From Ovis canadensis (Eukaryota; Chordata; Mammalia; Artiodactyla; Bovidae), in contig NC_091250.1 in the NCBI RefSeq assembly GCF_042477335.2, positions 58,473,384 through 58,537,383 of the forward strand: 64,000 nt of DNA, written 5' to 3'. This document shows, one piece after another, positions 22,117 through 34,030 of the stretch. The position numbers and the translations under genes were made by a program. Under the pieces are notes generated by a model. That model made no database searches and was not told the DNA's origin. It worked only from the letters and a program-made list of their open reading frames with translations. Numbering within the stretch: position 1 is the first letter of the stretch; every line of letters begins with the position of its first letter.

Positions 22117-22429
22117 ATAAACAAGAGCAGGTACTTGTAAAGCCGGGAGAATCCATTTCATAGAGGCCATGACTAATGAGAGAAGCCATTCATTCACAAG
22201 TGTGAGCCGTGGAAACAAATTGCTCCTATGCATCTCATAATTGTACATCTTCACAGTTTCTTTAAGTCTGGAGGCTGGCCCCATCCCTCAGCCCCCTCCC
22301 ACTGCCAAGTTAAATTGACAGAGGGAATTAGCTTCTTTAATACAGTATATCTGAAAAGATCCCTGCCCAACCCAGCTTGTTGCTATCTTTATGGGCTTCT
22401 GAAAGTCGAACTGTTACCTTTTTTTCTTT

Positions 22430-22760
22430 AACATTTTATTTTGAAATAGTTGTTAAGATCCATAGAAAGTTGCTTAGAGATGTACAAGTTATTCCTGTGC
22501 CCTCTTCACCAAGTATACTCCAATGTTAATGTCTTACATCAGACATTATGGTACAATATTAAAACTAGGGAACTGACATTGTACAAATTCCATGTCATCA
22601 GTTAACACACGTGCTCTTCCTGAGTATGCGTGTAACTCTGTGCAGTAAACACCACCATAATTAGCTACTTTACCTTTACCCCAAGGATCCCTTCTGCTGT
22701 CCCTTTATAGCCAGCCTCCCATCCCTAATCCCAGGCAGCCCTTAGTCTGTTCTGCATTGT
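22430..22760. mobile_element. Probable ancient L1 3' UTR-like fragment
   Basis: 'ccatagaaagttgcttagag', 'tattcctgtgccctcttcac' and 'gtctgttctgcattgtataa' recall the 3' UTR of old L1M-type elements. The copy is strongly diverged, and orientation is not certain. Confidence 0.4.
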
Positions 22761-22859
22761 ATAATTGTTATGTCACAGATGTGAAATAAGAATGTAGTTA
22801 TATACTATTCAAATTGCTACCTTGAATATATAGCAATGTGTTACCCATGACTGTTCCTG

Positions 22860-23045
22860 ATGAAGCATCAGCTGTGGGCCTGGCACTTCTCTTAGTGCTC
22901 CACATATGTTGCCTCACATATGCTCTCCCCTCACAACAGGGTTAAACTGAGAACCATCACTAGTTTACAGATGAGGAAAGTGTTATTCAGAGAGGTAAGT
23001 GCATCCAAGCCTACACACCTATGAAACAGCCAGGTCATCCTCACA
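22860..23045 (-). mobile_element. MIR SINE fossil
   Basis: Nearly whole MIR in reverse: 'gggcctggcacttctcttag', 'ctcacaacagggttaaactg', 'ttacagatgaggaaagtgtt' and 'agagaggtaagtgcatccaa'. Confidence 0.78.
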
Positions 23046-23712
23046 GGGGGCCCTTTGGTTGACACCCAAGCTCACATACCTCTCCTACTCACTGTTCTAG
23101 AAAAGAGAGGTCTGCCGTGGTTTGAAAATACTCAATACTCCAATTTCCTTCCCAATAAAAACCACCAAAGGGAAAGCTAATCAGCATCTTCCTTATTGTC
23201 AGAGGTAAAACTGTTGTTTGGGCATGGGTTTAAAATGGATGAAAATAATGGCCTAAGACAGAGCTACACAAATTTCAGACCTTTGGATATCACTTTTAAC
23301 ACTGCTTCCATCATTTTGCTGTAGCTTTGTGATTCTTGAGTTACCACTTAATTTATATGGACTCTGTGTTTTACTTAAAATTTTTATTAAGTTTAAAATT
23401 TATTAAAAAAACCTTATACTATGGTGGTATGTAGAAAACTAGACCATGTGTTACAAGAAGCAACATGTAGAAGGTACCTAGAAAAGTATATAATGAAAGC
23501 ATGGCGATTTTATTAAGCTTTAGCTCCCTCCTTTTTCAGATTTCCTCCCTTCCAGCTCCTCTTCTCCCTCAAGTTCCATTCACTCTCTCCCACCAAGCTG
23601 CAAGGGCAGAGAGGTTTTTTGCTTGTTTTCTGAGGAGTGTCCTCAGGGTAAACATCTTGAAAAATGAGTGGCCCTATGGTTCACTTCTGTCTTTCATGGT
23701 TTGAATCTTCCC
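23046..23712. other. Unassigned sequence
   Basis: No gene or clear repeat. Confidence 0.5.
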
Positions 23713-23722
23713 CAGTTTCCAC

Positions 23723-23995
23723 CTGGAGAAGGCAATAGAACCCCACTCCAGTACTCTTGCCTGGAAAATCCCACGGACAGAGGAGCCTGGTGGGCTGCAG
23801 TCCGTGCTGTCGCTAAGAGTCGGATACGACTGAGAGACTTCACTTTCAGTTTTCACTTTCACGCATTGGAGAAGGAAATGGCAACCCACTCCCGTGTTCT
23901 TACCTGGAGAATCTCAGGGACGGGGGAGCCTGGTGGGCAGCTGTCTATGGGGTCGCACAGAGTTGGACACGACTGAAGTGACTTAGCAGCAGCAG
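23723..23995 (+). mobile_element. Bov-A2 SINE
   Basis: Complete dimer with linker 'cactttcagttttcactttc' and a CAG tail. A 10-bp TSD, cagtttccac, is at 23713-23722 and 23996-24005; its first three bases could also be part of the CAG tail. Confidence 0.92.
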
Positions 23996-24005
23996 CAGTT
24001 TCCAC

Positions 24006-24944
24006 TCACTTTTGCATCATCTTCAGTTTCTTTAAAAAGTTGTCTCTGGTGTTACGTTAAGACTTTGCAATTGGAATTTGCAAAAGGATAATTCTGACAA
24101 ATGCTAGTCTGGCATGATCGGAGGCTAGAATTTTTGCTTTATCACAGTTAGAAATAGATTTTTGTGTTTTTGCTTGCTGGTTTGTGTGTATAGTTTGTCT
24201 CTTCCATGAATCTCTAAGCACAGGGAATAAGTGTTATAAAAAGGGGTCCCCAGGAAAAATTCTCATTTGTCACAAGCTCCTTCTCACTGACCTTAACTAT
24301 TTTGGCATGTTTTAACAGCCTCACCTTGATTTCAAGAGTATTATTAATATATTGCTCACACTTTATGCATTTTGATTATATATGAAGGTTACAATGCAAG
24401 AAATCATTAGTCAGAATGAAACAACATGGAACACAGGAAATGAGAATAGAATAATAATATTTTATAATCATTTAAAATGAGCAGAGTACATTTTAGCTCT
24501 AAACGTTATGAACAGAAATGTAAGTTGAGGGCTGGTATTGCCCAAGAAAGGGGATCCCAAATAAAAGGAATGTGGGTTCTGTATAGTGTTGCCTTTTGGA
24601 AGGCAGTGGGGAGGGCTCCCTGACTTGTTCAGAGATGCCCCACACTGCTAGTGTACCACACCCGCTGGTGGATCTCCGTGCCAGCTACTCTAAGACCCAG
24701 AAGTTTCACAGGCAACTTTTTGGATGGAGTTCTCTAAGGAGTAGCCTTACTGTCTGCTCCTTGAACCTAAATCCTAAACCTACTTCAGCCAGTGGTCCCA
24801 GAGGACCACTTCCTTTCTCCCTTGATGACCTCATAGGCAAACAGAGCAAAAGTGTCAGGTTATACTCTTTCCTCCTCCGTATCCATCTCCTTTCTCTTCT
24901 CTGAATCTATAAGGCACGCGGGTGGGGTTTGGGGTGAGTGTGTG
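24006..24944. other. Unassigned sequence
   Basis: No gene is supportable. The open frame at 24596-24904 shows no recognisable protein signature and no start context. Confidence 0.45.
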
Positions 24945-25068
24945 TGTGTAAGTCACTCAGTCGTGTCCGACTCTTTGCGATTCCGTGGACTGTAGCCCGC
25001 CAGGCTCCTCTGTCCATGGGATTTTCCAGGCAAGGATACTGAAGCGGATTGCCATTCCCTTCTCCAGA
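24945..25068 (-). mobile_element. Bov-A-type SINE fragment (tail half)
   Basis: 'agtcactcagtcgtgtccga', 'ctgtagcccgccaggctcct' and 'ccattcccttctccag' in reverse; the tRNA-like head is missing. A GTGTGTGT run adjoins the 3'-tail side (24938-24949). Confidence 0.85.
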
Positions 25069-25344
25069 ATAATGCACCTAGGGAAACTACAAGTAACTCT
25101 CTACTTACTTTTTGATTCTTCTCTGAGTAATGTGGGATCAAAATCAGATGCTATTAAAATAAAGTTGGGAGCTTTAATTGCTAGATTGAAAGATGATTCA
25201 AACCTTGATGGCATATTCAGGAACTGATTTGGTTGGACTGGTTCTCTGCTTTCCACATAGGGTTTAGCATGATTCCTGGCTCACTGTAAATAACGACTCT
25301 ACATTTGGTGAAGAGTCACTGAGTTTAGGGGGAAAATATACCAA

Positions 25345-26070
25345 ATGAGCTTTGGTATATTAGCTTGCCTGATTAAGGCAATTCCTGCTCTCAGAAAAGT
25401 TATAAACTGATGGAGAAGCCAGGCAGCTAAACACATTTTACAAGGAAATATAACTATGAGTGTTATGATTAAGAGGTGCACAAAGTGCAAGGAACACAGG
25501 GCAGGCAGAACTAGAGCGTTCTGGGGATTGTAAATTTCACCTTGCCAATTGAAGAGCAGGAAGAGGTGGTTTTTAAATAAAGGGAGAAAAAGTTCCAGCA
25601 GAGAAAGCACCGTTTTCCAAGAATCACTGTGGAGAAAGAGCAAGAAGCATGGTCGACTTGGAAAGCTGAACAAAGTTAAAAGAGCTTATGTGTGGAACAG
25701 TGATGTGACTGTACGGGAAAGGGAGGTGGGAAGCAGATCATGCGGGCTTTGCATAGATCAACAAGTTTGTACTTCTGGGACAGAGCGCAATCTCCGAACA
25801 ACTAATGTTTTAGAAAGATGGCTCAGGCTGCAGTAGAATCTGCTGGTAGGGAGCCCATTTGGAGGTTTCCAGGCTAGAGAGGATTTCCACTGACTTTGCA
25901 CAAAGAGGCTGGAGGGATGAAGGGAATTTTACACATGTCAGACATGTCAAGGAATTAGAGTCAACAATGTTTGGATGTGGGCTGCACGTGACAGAAAGGA
26001 GGAGGACAAGAGGAAAGAATAGTGTCCAGGCTCTGCAGTGGGGCTTGGTTGAGGATCCAAGAGAGAGGTG
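25345..26070 (+). mobile_element. L2-like LINE fossil
   Basis: A long eroded stretch whose pieces follow the L2 3' region in order: 'cctgctctcagaaaagttat', 'gcaaggaacacagggcaggc', 'agcagatcatgcgggctttg', 'ggatgtgggctgcacgtgac' and 'ggcttggttgaggatccaag'. It was assigned by recalled pattern; an alignment is needed to set limits. Confidence 0.5.
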
Positions 26071-26445
26071 TGGGCAGGTTCCATTTGACCATCCATCACA
26101 TGCCACAGAGAAAGCTGTGCTTGCTCTCCAGCATAGCTTGTCTAAAATAACTTGATGATCACTGAAATTATTGTTTCCACTCTGATTTTACATTTTATTT
26201 GGCTAGATTCCACCCTTTGATGTCTCCTTTCCAGACTGTGGGCCTCCAATGCATCATTCTTTTCACTTTGGGAAGAAAATCCTTTTGAAGTTCCAAACAA
26301 ATCCCTGAAGCAAGACAGACAATCAAAGATGCTCTCAAACATGCAGACACTCGGGATTTAGGTGGATTAGCTATAGTCTAGTCCTGAGGCATATGGCACA
26401 CCTGGGCATTGCCACAGTTTAGTAATAAAGCCTGTTGGTAATCAT
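26071..26445. other. Unassigned sequence
   Basis: No gene or repeat recognised. Confidence 0.5.
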
Positions 26446-26650
26446 GGGGCTTCCCAGGTGGCTCAGTGGTAAAGAATCTGCCTGCCAATGCAAGAGATGC
26501 AGGAGACACAGGTTCGCTCCCTCAGTCAGAAAGATCCCCTAGAGGAGGAAATGGTTACCCGCTCCAGTATTCTTGCCTGGAGAATCCCATGGACAGAGGA
26601 GCCTGGTGGGTATGGTCCATGAGGTTGCAGAGTCGGACACGACTGGGCAC
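26446..26650 (+). mobile_element. Bov-tA SINE
   Basis: The head 'gcttcccaggtggctcagtg' carries a small insertion before the B-box-like 'ggttcgctccctcagtcaga'. It ends in 'gtcggacacgactgggcaca', with the tail grown into a CA repeat (26640-26670). Confidence 0.9.
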
Positions 26651-26670
26651 ACACTGCACACACACACACA

Positions 26671-27489
26671 TGTGATCTTGAGCAAGGCCTTATGACCTGA
26701 ATGTTCTCTTTCTGGTACTTAACACCAGAGCCCTCCTTGAATTTTGCATCCTGGGCACTTCACTTGCTTCATGCTAATTCCAGCTTTAACACATCTCCAA
26801 ATAGTCCCTAAGAAGGTAAGTGCAGTTTAGATTATTTTGATGGAGAGGTGTTTTTAGGAAGATAATCTGAATGGCTAAATCCAAATTGATGGAATAACAA
26901 TTCTGGTGAACTTAAATCATGTTGATGGACAGACAGACTCCCTGGCAGTTGGGCTATGAATGATGTCCCAAGAAGTGCAGCTAATAGAATCTGACACCAC
27001 AGCTGTGGGTGTGCACTAGAAGGCTCCCAAAAGGCCTTCTAAGGGCTCTGCCTCTACTGATTGCCTTTTGTTCTTAGTGCTTCTAAGCTCAATGGTTGAG
27101 CTCTGAGTGATATTGAGTGGTTCCTGCGATTACTTGCATGCTGTTGCTAGTACCAGCCTGTCAGCACCTTGATGGGCAGACCATGTTTTTTTGATTTGTT
27201 TTGGAAATTACTCAATAGTAAATCCTTAATTATATAGCAGTATGGCTTTTTGAAATGTTGAGAGATACACTGCTGTTGTTTTATATTGCTTTCGTGCTAA
27301 ATCTAATGGTGTGTATGGCCTTCAATAAGTAAATGCAAATGATGTAATTGGATCCCATTTGAGCCTGCCATTAATTATCTCACAGATCTCTTCACTGCAG
27401 CACTGGTGACATGGGCCAACATTAAAAACAGGAGGAAAAAAATCCTGCAAAGTTCCTTTATTTGGAGGGGATTTATGATATACAAGAGG
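26671..27489. other. Unassigned sequence
   Basis: No gene or clear repeat. Confidence 0.45.
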
Positions 27490-27715
27490 TACATATGAAT
27501 CACATATGTATGTAAGGACATAATATATGTATATCGTGTCCCTGTATACAGGGACTTTCATGTCCCTATGTCTACATTCACTGATACACATCTACATAAA
27601 ACCACACGTGTAGATAGACATAAACATGAAAATAAATATTATAGATATGGACACATATACATATATAGATACAGATACAAGTACACACACAGTGGAAATA
27701 TATACATATACTGTA
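27490..27715. repeat. Low-complexity (TA/GATA/CATA)-rich tract
   Basis: Degenerate ATATGTATAT, GATACAGATACA and CACACATATAC runs without a fixed unit. Confidence 0.6.
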
Positions 27716-27724
27716 CCTGAATCT

Positions 27725-28170
27725 TTTGGTTGCAATAACAGGAAACTCAACCCAATAGGCCTAAACCATAAAGGGAATTTATTGGTTCTCAAAGGTTCAG
27801 TTTCTTCCATCTTTCCTCCAGATCCCAAAGCTAGCCTTCTTTATGTTGTTGAAATGGTTGCCAAGGCCTTCCAAATTAGCAGGAAGAGCATGTCTTTTTA
27901 AATACCTTCTATGAAAGAGTGAGACACTTCTTTCTCAGAAACCCTAACATACGTTTTCTTATGTCTCATTGTTTGATTGGATTTCAAGCCCAACTCAGAT
28001 CTAATCCCTGTAACCAATGAGATGTGACAATGGCCTTAATCCCTGGAAATGGTGGGTTGTTGGGGGCGGTGCAGTGCCAGTGTCTCCACAAGCAGACTGG
28101 CTGCATAGGGGAAAGGCAGATACCCACAGGAAAATCAGATTCACTTACTGAGAGCACCCCAAGAACTGGC
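27725..28170 (+). mobile_element. Probable ancient interspersed repeat, family uncertain
   Basis: 'ggttgcaataacaggaaact', 'ataaagggaatttattggtt' and 'ccctgtaaccaatgagatgt' follow the order of a mammal-wide repeat I recognise but cannot name. Limits are approximate. Confidence 0.4.
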
Positions 28171-28854
28171 TGAGTTCTAGGTGGCCCAGATCAACAAACT
28201 GCCTCAACTGTAGGTGCACACACACACACGTCATAATTGTCAGAATCTTCACAATTGAAGATTTCTTTTATAACTGATTTGCTTTCTGCACCTCATGTTT
28301 TGACAGATTCTATCTGTGAAGAAACTGAGAGCATTGTTATAACTAATTCATTTTTGCATTTTCATGCATGAGAAGCTGGTATTACCACAATGAGTTTATG
28401 CAATTCCAGCCTAAAGCAATAAAGTGGATGTTTTAGATAGCCTGAGAGACGCGCTAGAAAGTAAATGTACAATTGCAATTAGACATACTGAAATATTAAA
28501 ATAGCTTGCTGACTCTCAGGAGTCCAGGGCCCTGTTTGGGATGCACTTTTGTAAAATATGCACCCTTAGATCAAGATTTAAGATCTTTCTTGGCAAAGGC
28601 AGAAAATCAAGATGCATAATCCACTGCACACACAACTGGGCATACACTTGCCCTGTGGTGTGCCTCATCCCACCTTGTCCTCCTTCACTTTCTGTCTCAC
28701 CTGCTTTTTCCTCCCGCGATAGGATATCACAACAGAATCCCCTCCTGGAAAAGAGTATTTTGAAGTCACCAGACTTTTTCCTTGGGCTTTTGTTGTTGTT
28801 TAAAACATAGTCACTATTCAGTATTCAGAGAGTGTATTTATCAGTTTGTGTCTG
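28171..28854. other. Unassigned sequence
   Basis: No gene. It holds a short CA run at 28213-28228. Confidence 0.45.
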
Positions 28855-29230
28855 ATCTCAGTGGTTTAGCAAACCTTTATTTCTAATTCACACCAGAGTG
28901 CAGAGTGGGTTGCTTGTGGGGTTGGTATTGAGACCTGCTTCCCTTGATGATACAGGGAACCAGGCATCTTCTATTGAAGGAATACCTAGGACATCGAAGT
29001 TTTTCAGTGGAGCCTCCATATCCAGTGGCTGGATGAAGGATGATAATGACATATGGATAAAACGTGGATGGTTATGTGGGCAGATTTCCTCCACCTAGCT
29101 TGGAAGCAATGCATGTTCTTTCTGCCCACATTCCACTGGCCAGGCCACGGTCATATAGCCACGTTTAACTGCAAGGGAGCCGACAAATATGGTCTAATTG
29201 TGTGCCCAGATGGAAAAGGAACCAGGATTC
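28855..29230. mobile_element. Probable ancient interspersed repeat, family uncertain
   Basis: 'gcaaacctttatttctaatt', 'gcccacattccactggccag', 'catatagccacgtttaactg' and 'tggtctaattgtgtgcccag' occur in the order of a known mammalian repeat that I cannot name. The overlapping open frames here show no conserved protein. Confidence 0.45.
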
Positions 29231-29787
29231 GGCTAACCCATAGCAATCTCTGCTGCAGATAGAAAAATGCTTACGTAGAACCTCACTTTTCTCCTGACAC
29301 AGCTACACAGGCACATGGTGAATGCCAGGGTTTTTGAATCTTGGTCTTTCAGATTGGGAGGGTCAAAGTCTGACTGATGGTGCTGAATCTCTACTGAGTA
29401 ACAGCTTGTTAGCAAAGAAGAATTTCTGTGAGATCTACTTTTACCTCAGAGGGTACAGCACTCGTAGTCTTTGAGCACTCCAGGATTTTTAGAAAGAGCA
29501 CAGCTGCAGCCAAACCCATAATGCAAGTCATATATTCATTTCCCTTCAGTTTTGAATGTGGACAGAGGTCAGTGGCTGTCCTGAATGGCAGGATTTGGTG
29601 TGCTGTTGTTCCAAGGTGGGACACTGGGAAGGCGGTAGGATCTCAAAGGGATTATTGTGTGGTTTTGAAAGTGAGTTGAACCTGAGGGCTCAGATTTACA
29701 CCCTTAAAGGGTTCCTATGTCTCAAAAGCTGAGAGTAGTGGACTGCAGGGGGCAATGACAGGTGTAGAGACTAGACAGTCGACGTAT
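29231..29787. other. Unassigned sequence
   Basis: No gene or repeat recognised. Confidence 0.5.
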
Positions 29788-29798
29788 TAGCATCAACT

Positions 29799-30071
29799 GC
29801 TGCTACTGCTAAGTCACTTCAGTCGTGTCCGACTCTGTGCGACCCCGTAGACGGCAGCCCACCAGGCTCCCCCATCCCTGGGATTCTCCAGGCAAGAACA
29901 CTGGAGTGGGTTGCCATTTCCTTCTCCAATGCATGAAAGTGAAAAGTGAAAGTGAAGTCGCTCAGTTGTGTCTGACTCTTAGCGACCCCGTGGACTGCAG
30001 CCCACCAGGCTCCTCCATCCATGGGATTTTCCAGGCAAGAGTACTGGAGTGGGGTGCCATTGCCTTCTCTG
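29799..30071 (-). mobile_element. Bov-A2 SINE
   Basis: Complete reverse dimer with an imperfect CTG (CAG) tail at the low end. A perfect 11-bp TSD, tagcatcaact, is at 29788-29798 and 30072-30082. It is close in sequence to the copy at 21843-22116. Confidence 0.94.
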
Positions 30072-30082
30072 TAGCATCAACT

Positions 30083-30654
30083 AGTAGGGATTAAAATTGG
30101 GAGGTGGGAGGATAGGGACATCAAGCATTTAAAAAAATCATCTTCATAAGACCTGAATTTTCTTATTTGGCCCTACAATGGAGTGGAGGGGACTCTAACA
30201 AGTTAAATTACCAGACGGTCTTGCTAGATGGGGCCATGAAATCAGAATTCTTTCGTATAAAGAAAACTAAGAAATAACTTTTTTTCTTACTGAAGATGGG
30301 GGCTGCAAATTCACAGGTCTTATAGCCAGGAGGGTTTTAGTGTGGGAAGTGTTAGTGGAATGAGCTCTCTCTAAGGCAAGAATACAGAGAGATTGTGGGA
30401 AGCAAAGGGAGGTATTAAAGAGGGTGCCAGTAGAGCAAAGGTACCCCTGGGGCCTGAAGACCCCTTTGGGGGGCCCATACGTATACTGAGACATGATTTG
30501 TCTTTTCCACTCTCATCTTTCTTTCCTCCATGAGTGTATAGAGGAGTTTTCCAGAGGCAACAGATCAAATGAAAGCAGATATAAACATCCAGCTGTCTTC
30601 TCTTAAGCCAGGCCTAAAAGAGATTTGCAAAGATGCAAAACACTCTTCTCACTA
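30083..30654. other. Unassigned sequence
   Basis: No gene or repeat recognised. Confidence 0.5.
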
Positions 30655-30880
30655 AATATTCTTTGTTTATATGATTACTTTTCATAAAATCTTTTTGCTC
30701 ACATGCTTTTTGTTGCTATTTAGATGAATTCATCAGTAAATATTTAAAAAATCTCAGTGTTAATTTCAAATAGAATAAATATTGATAAATACAAATCATA
30801 TTTAAAAAAGGCTCTTTAGGGCTTCAGTTCTTTTTAAAAATGTAAAGAGGTTCTGACACCAAGATACTTAAGAATGCTAG
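30655..30880 (-). mobile_element. hAT-Charlie-like DNA transposon fossil
   Basis: 'tttcataaaatctttttgct', 'aatattgataaatacaaatc', 'aaggctctttagggcttcag' and 'gtaaagaggttctgacacca' read as the complement of a non-autonomous hAT-Charlie element. The terminal inverted repeats are degraded. Confidence 0.5.
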
Positions 30881-31403
30881 ATTGCAGAATGCCACCAGAG
30901 CTGAGGAAAATTAGATTCCGCCATTTGTGGTCTAATAATTTCAGAGAATGTGAAGCACTGAGAAGGTAGATTTTTCTTTCTGGAGAAAAATCATTAGAAG
31001 CTAGGGGTTATGGTGTAGATGGCCATTGGTGGGATAAGTAAATGTTAGTAACACTTCACACAGCAATTTGTAAACTTAAAAAATTGCAATACTGCCATCT
31101 AGTGTTCTATAGTGAAAATATTTTAATATATATATATTTTTTTCATTCAGCTTATGATTGCTTCAGACTGAAAGACTAGAGGGACTTTAATAGCACGCCC
31201 TGTGTTTTTTATGTTTATTTCACCAAACACATACCCTTTAAAAGTCTTCCCTCATTTCCTTTGATAGTTAACCTCTTCTTTTTTTCCTAGGATTAGGATA
31301 ACTAGAGAGGGTAGGATTTCAACCTAGCTATACTTTGATCCAAATCTTATGTTCCTGTCTTACACAGTGTAGGATGCATTATTGCTGTCTTAGAGGAACT
31401 GTG
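30881..31403. other. Unassigned sequence
   Basis: No gene. A short (TA)n followed by a T run lies near 31128-31142. Confidence 0.5.
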
Positions 31404-31605
31404 GGCTTCCCTGGTGACTCAGATGGTAAAGAATCTGCCTGCAATGCGGGAGACCCAGGTTTGATCCCTGGTTTAGGAAGATCTCCTGGAGAAGGGAATG
31501 GCTACCTACTCCAGTATTCTCGCCTGGAGAAGCCCAGGGATAGAGGAGCCTGGCGGCCTACAGTCCTTGGGGTTGCAAAGAGTCAGACATGACTTTGTGA
31601 CTAAT
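31404..31605 (+). mobile_element. Bov-tA SINE
   Basis: Full SINE with head 'gggcttccctggtgactcag' and B-box-like 'ggtttgatccctggtttagg', ending in 'gtcagacatgac'. A TSD is not clear (at most gaactg). Confidence 0.9.
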
Positions 31606-31684
31606 ACTTGAACTGAAGAAATAACTTTCCTCACTTTGATTTTTCCTAATGCCTCTCTCCCCAGGCATTAAAAAACCCAACTTA

Positions 31685-31800
31685 ATTTTGGATCCCTTTT
31701 AGATGTACAGGAAAGGTGCCTAGGTAGCAGAGAATGTCCCTGGGTACCCTTCGCCCAGCTTCCCCTATTGTCAGCACCCTCGTGACTGCGGGCCACACGC
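31685..31800. mobile_element. Probable ancient L1 3' UTR-like fragment
   Basis: 'gatgtacaggaaaggtgcct' and 'cccttcgcccagcttcccct' match the same old L1 type suspected at 22430-22760. Confidence 0.4.
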
Positions 31801-32110
31801 TGTCTCTGGCACAGTGGGTGAGAAGTTCCACACGAGGCATGTGACTGTGAAATTCCAGAAACAGAAGCTCGGGGAGCAGTGAGACTGAGCTGAGGCACAA
31901 AATGGGTGACGTATGAAAGATTAGGACTTGGCTTGTCATCAGACTTCTCAATCGCCACCAGAAGCTACAAAACCATAAACCGATGCTTTCAAAATTCTGA
32001 GTGAAAATTATCTGTGTCATAAAATTCCAGAGTAGCCAAACTACGTATCAGGTGTGACATTAGAATGAAGATAATTGTAGGACTATGGGGTTTCAAAAAA
32101 TATGCCTCCT
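31801..32110. other. Unassigned sequence
   Basis: No gene. Overlapping minus-strand frames across 31668-32020 show no known protein. Confidence 0.45.
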
Positions 32111-32121
32111 ATGCCCTTTGT

Positions 32122-32255
32122 TGGAGAAGGAAATGGCAACCCACTCCAGTATTCTTGCTTGGGGAATCCCAGAGACAGAGGGGCCTGGTGGGCTGCTGTC
32201 TATGGGGTTGCACAGAGTTGGACACGACTGAAGCGACTTAGCAGCAGCAGCAGCA
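32122..32255 (+). mobile_element. Bov-A2 SINE, second monomer only
   Basis: A single monomer beginning 'tggagaaggaaatggcaacc' and ending in a CAG tail. It is flanked by atgccctttg and atgccttttg, a 10-bp TSD with one mismatch. Confidence 0.88.
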
Positions 32256-32771
32256 TGCCTTTTGCATCAGAAAGTTATTCAGGGGCTTGCTTCTCTAAAA
32301 AGGGAAAATAAACAAAGAGGGAGAAATCCTAGAGCTGATGAAGGAGGCTGCAGAGCAGGTACATCTGTGGCTGCCTAAGAAATACACAGTGCAGCGTGGA
32401 GCAGGAAAACAGGAGTGTCTGAACGTAGATTCACAGCCCAGGCAGACTGGGGATAAATTAGTGACAAGTATACAGGAAATTAAATATCAAAACCAGACAC
32501 TTGATGAACCCTAGAGAAAATGAAAACTTTCACACAAGTGTGGTATGCTACATGGTTTAGCTTTGAGCCATACTTGGTCAAATTCATGTAAATAGTGAAT
32601 ATTTATTTAAACAGAAATAGTAATCTAACCACATTGAGGGGAATGGAGGAAGGGGAGAGAAAGAGAGAACACACACATGCTGGAATCTTCTACCCTTCTA
32701 TCCAGAAGTCAATAGTTACTATGGAAAAGTGAAAAACAAATTAAGAAGCACCAGCATCAGCCTATTGCTTA

Positions 32772-32774
<3 letters not shown>
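32256..32774. other. Unassigned sequence
   Basis: No gene or repeat recognised. Confidence 0.5.

Positions 32775-32844
<70 letters not shown>
32775..32844. repeat. (AT)35 microsatellite
   Basis: Seventy bases of uninterrupted AT. It sits exactly at the 3'-tail side of the minus-strand SINE that follows. A run this long is likely to be length-polymorphic and to form cruciforms. Confidence 0.97.
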
Positions 32845-32846
<2 letters not shown>

Positions 32847-33036
32847 TGGGCAGGCTTCAGTCGTGTAGCCTGAATCCCAGGCTCCTCTGTCCATGGGATT
32901 CTCCAGGCAAGAATCCTGGAGTGGGTTGCCATGCTTCCTCCAGGGGATCATCCATACCCAGGGATCGAACCGCCTTCCTTATGCCTCTTGCATTGGCAGG
33001 CAGGTTCTTTACCACTAGCGACACCTGGGAAGCCAC
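32845..33036 (-). mobile_element. Bov-tA SINE, tail-shortened
   Basis: Reverse Bov-tA with head complement 'cacctgggaagcca' at the high end. The tail part is reduced to 'gcttcagtcgtgtagcctga', and the tail itself is replaced by the AT repeat. Confidence 0.88.
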
Positions 33037-33146
33037 ATGAAAATAAAAACCAGCAGAAACAGCTGAGAATAGTTACCTCTAGGGCATGGGGATAAGGAAT
33101 TGTGAGGAAATGGTCAAGGGAAAGTTCTAGGAGGATTAAAGAAAGA

Positions 33147-33352
33147 AAGTGAAGTCGCTCAGTCGTGTCTGACTCTTTGTGACCCTAAGGACTGTAGCCT
33201 ACTAGGCTCCTCCGTCTATGGAATTTTCCAGGCAAGAGTACTGGAGTGGGTTGCCATTTCCTTCGCCAGGGGATCTTCTGGACTCGGGGATCGAAGCTGG
33301 GTCTCCCGCATTGCAGGCAGACGCTTTATCGACTAAGCCACCAGGAAAGCCC
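33147..33352 (-). mobile_element. Bov-tA SINE (proximal of a tandem pair)
   Basis: Complete reverse SINE from 'agtcgctcagtcgtgtctga' to 'gccaccaggaaagccc'. It abuts the next SINE base to base. Confidence 0.9.
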
Positions 33353-33547
33353 AAAGTGAAAGTGAAAGTCGCTCAGTCGTGTCTGACTCTTTGTGACCCC
33401 ATGGACTATACAGTCCATGGAATTCTCTAGGCCAGAATACTGGGGTAAGTAGCCTTTCCCTTCTCCAGGGGATCTTCCCAACCCAGGGATCAAACCCTGG
33501 TCTCTCGCATTGCAGGCGAATTCTTTACCATCTGAGCCACAAGGGTT
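33353..33547 (-). mobile_element. Bov-tA SINE (distal of a tandem pair), variant with palindromic body
   Basis: A second reverse SINE beginning 'aaagtgaaagtgaaagtcgc'. It has the variant body 'ggactatacagtccatggaa', also seen at 49247-49559, and ends in 'gagccacaaggg'. Confidence 0.9.
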
Positions 33548-33894
33548 TACGTGACTTTTAAAAGCAATGCCAAGCCGCACTCCTTAAAAATTTTGGCTGA
33601 ATGTCTAAAGAAGCTACGAGCACCCCTGGAGGCCTTTAAGGAAAACAGTCTACTGGCTGCGCACAGCTGCAGTTGGGGGCAGGGAGGGGGAGGTGCTGGA
33701 GAGACCAGACAGGGCCCTAGAAGGCTGAGCAAGGTCATGATTTCTTTTCGGTTACAAGATCACGTCTCATCATTAGTGTTTATTGCAGAACAGAAATGTT
33801 GGTCAAAGGGGCATTTCCACTGATTCTTTCAAGTATTGGTTTTTTCCATGAAGACTAAGGTAGTCCTGGGCAAGAAGGGTGGCCATGTAATGGA
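33548..33894. other. Unassigned sequence
   Basis: No gene or clear repeat. Confidence 0.5.
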
Positions 33895-34030
33895 ATTTCA
33901 GATTCTGGAGTCTGACACACTTAGAATTTTCTCTTACTGGCTTTGTGACCTTGAGCTATTACTTAGCCTAACATAACCTCTGTTTTCCATCTGTAAAATG
34001 GGATCCGAGCTCCCACTTAATTAGGAATGT
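33895..34030 (+). mobile_element. MIR SINE fossil
   Basis: 'ggctttgtgaccttgagcta' and 'tccatctgtaaaatgggatc' are the MIR core in forward orientation. Confidence 0.72.

Noticed and set aside
21864-22124. Recurrent ~70-100 codon frames with GNGTPLQYSCLEN- or KSQTQLSDFTF-like peptides, here and at about ten other places
   Set aside because: They are translations of Bov-tA and Bov-A2 SINEs, which are non-coding; the similarity between them is repeat identity.
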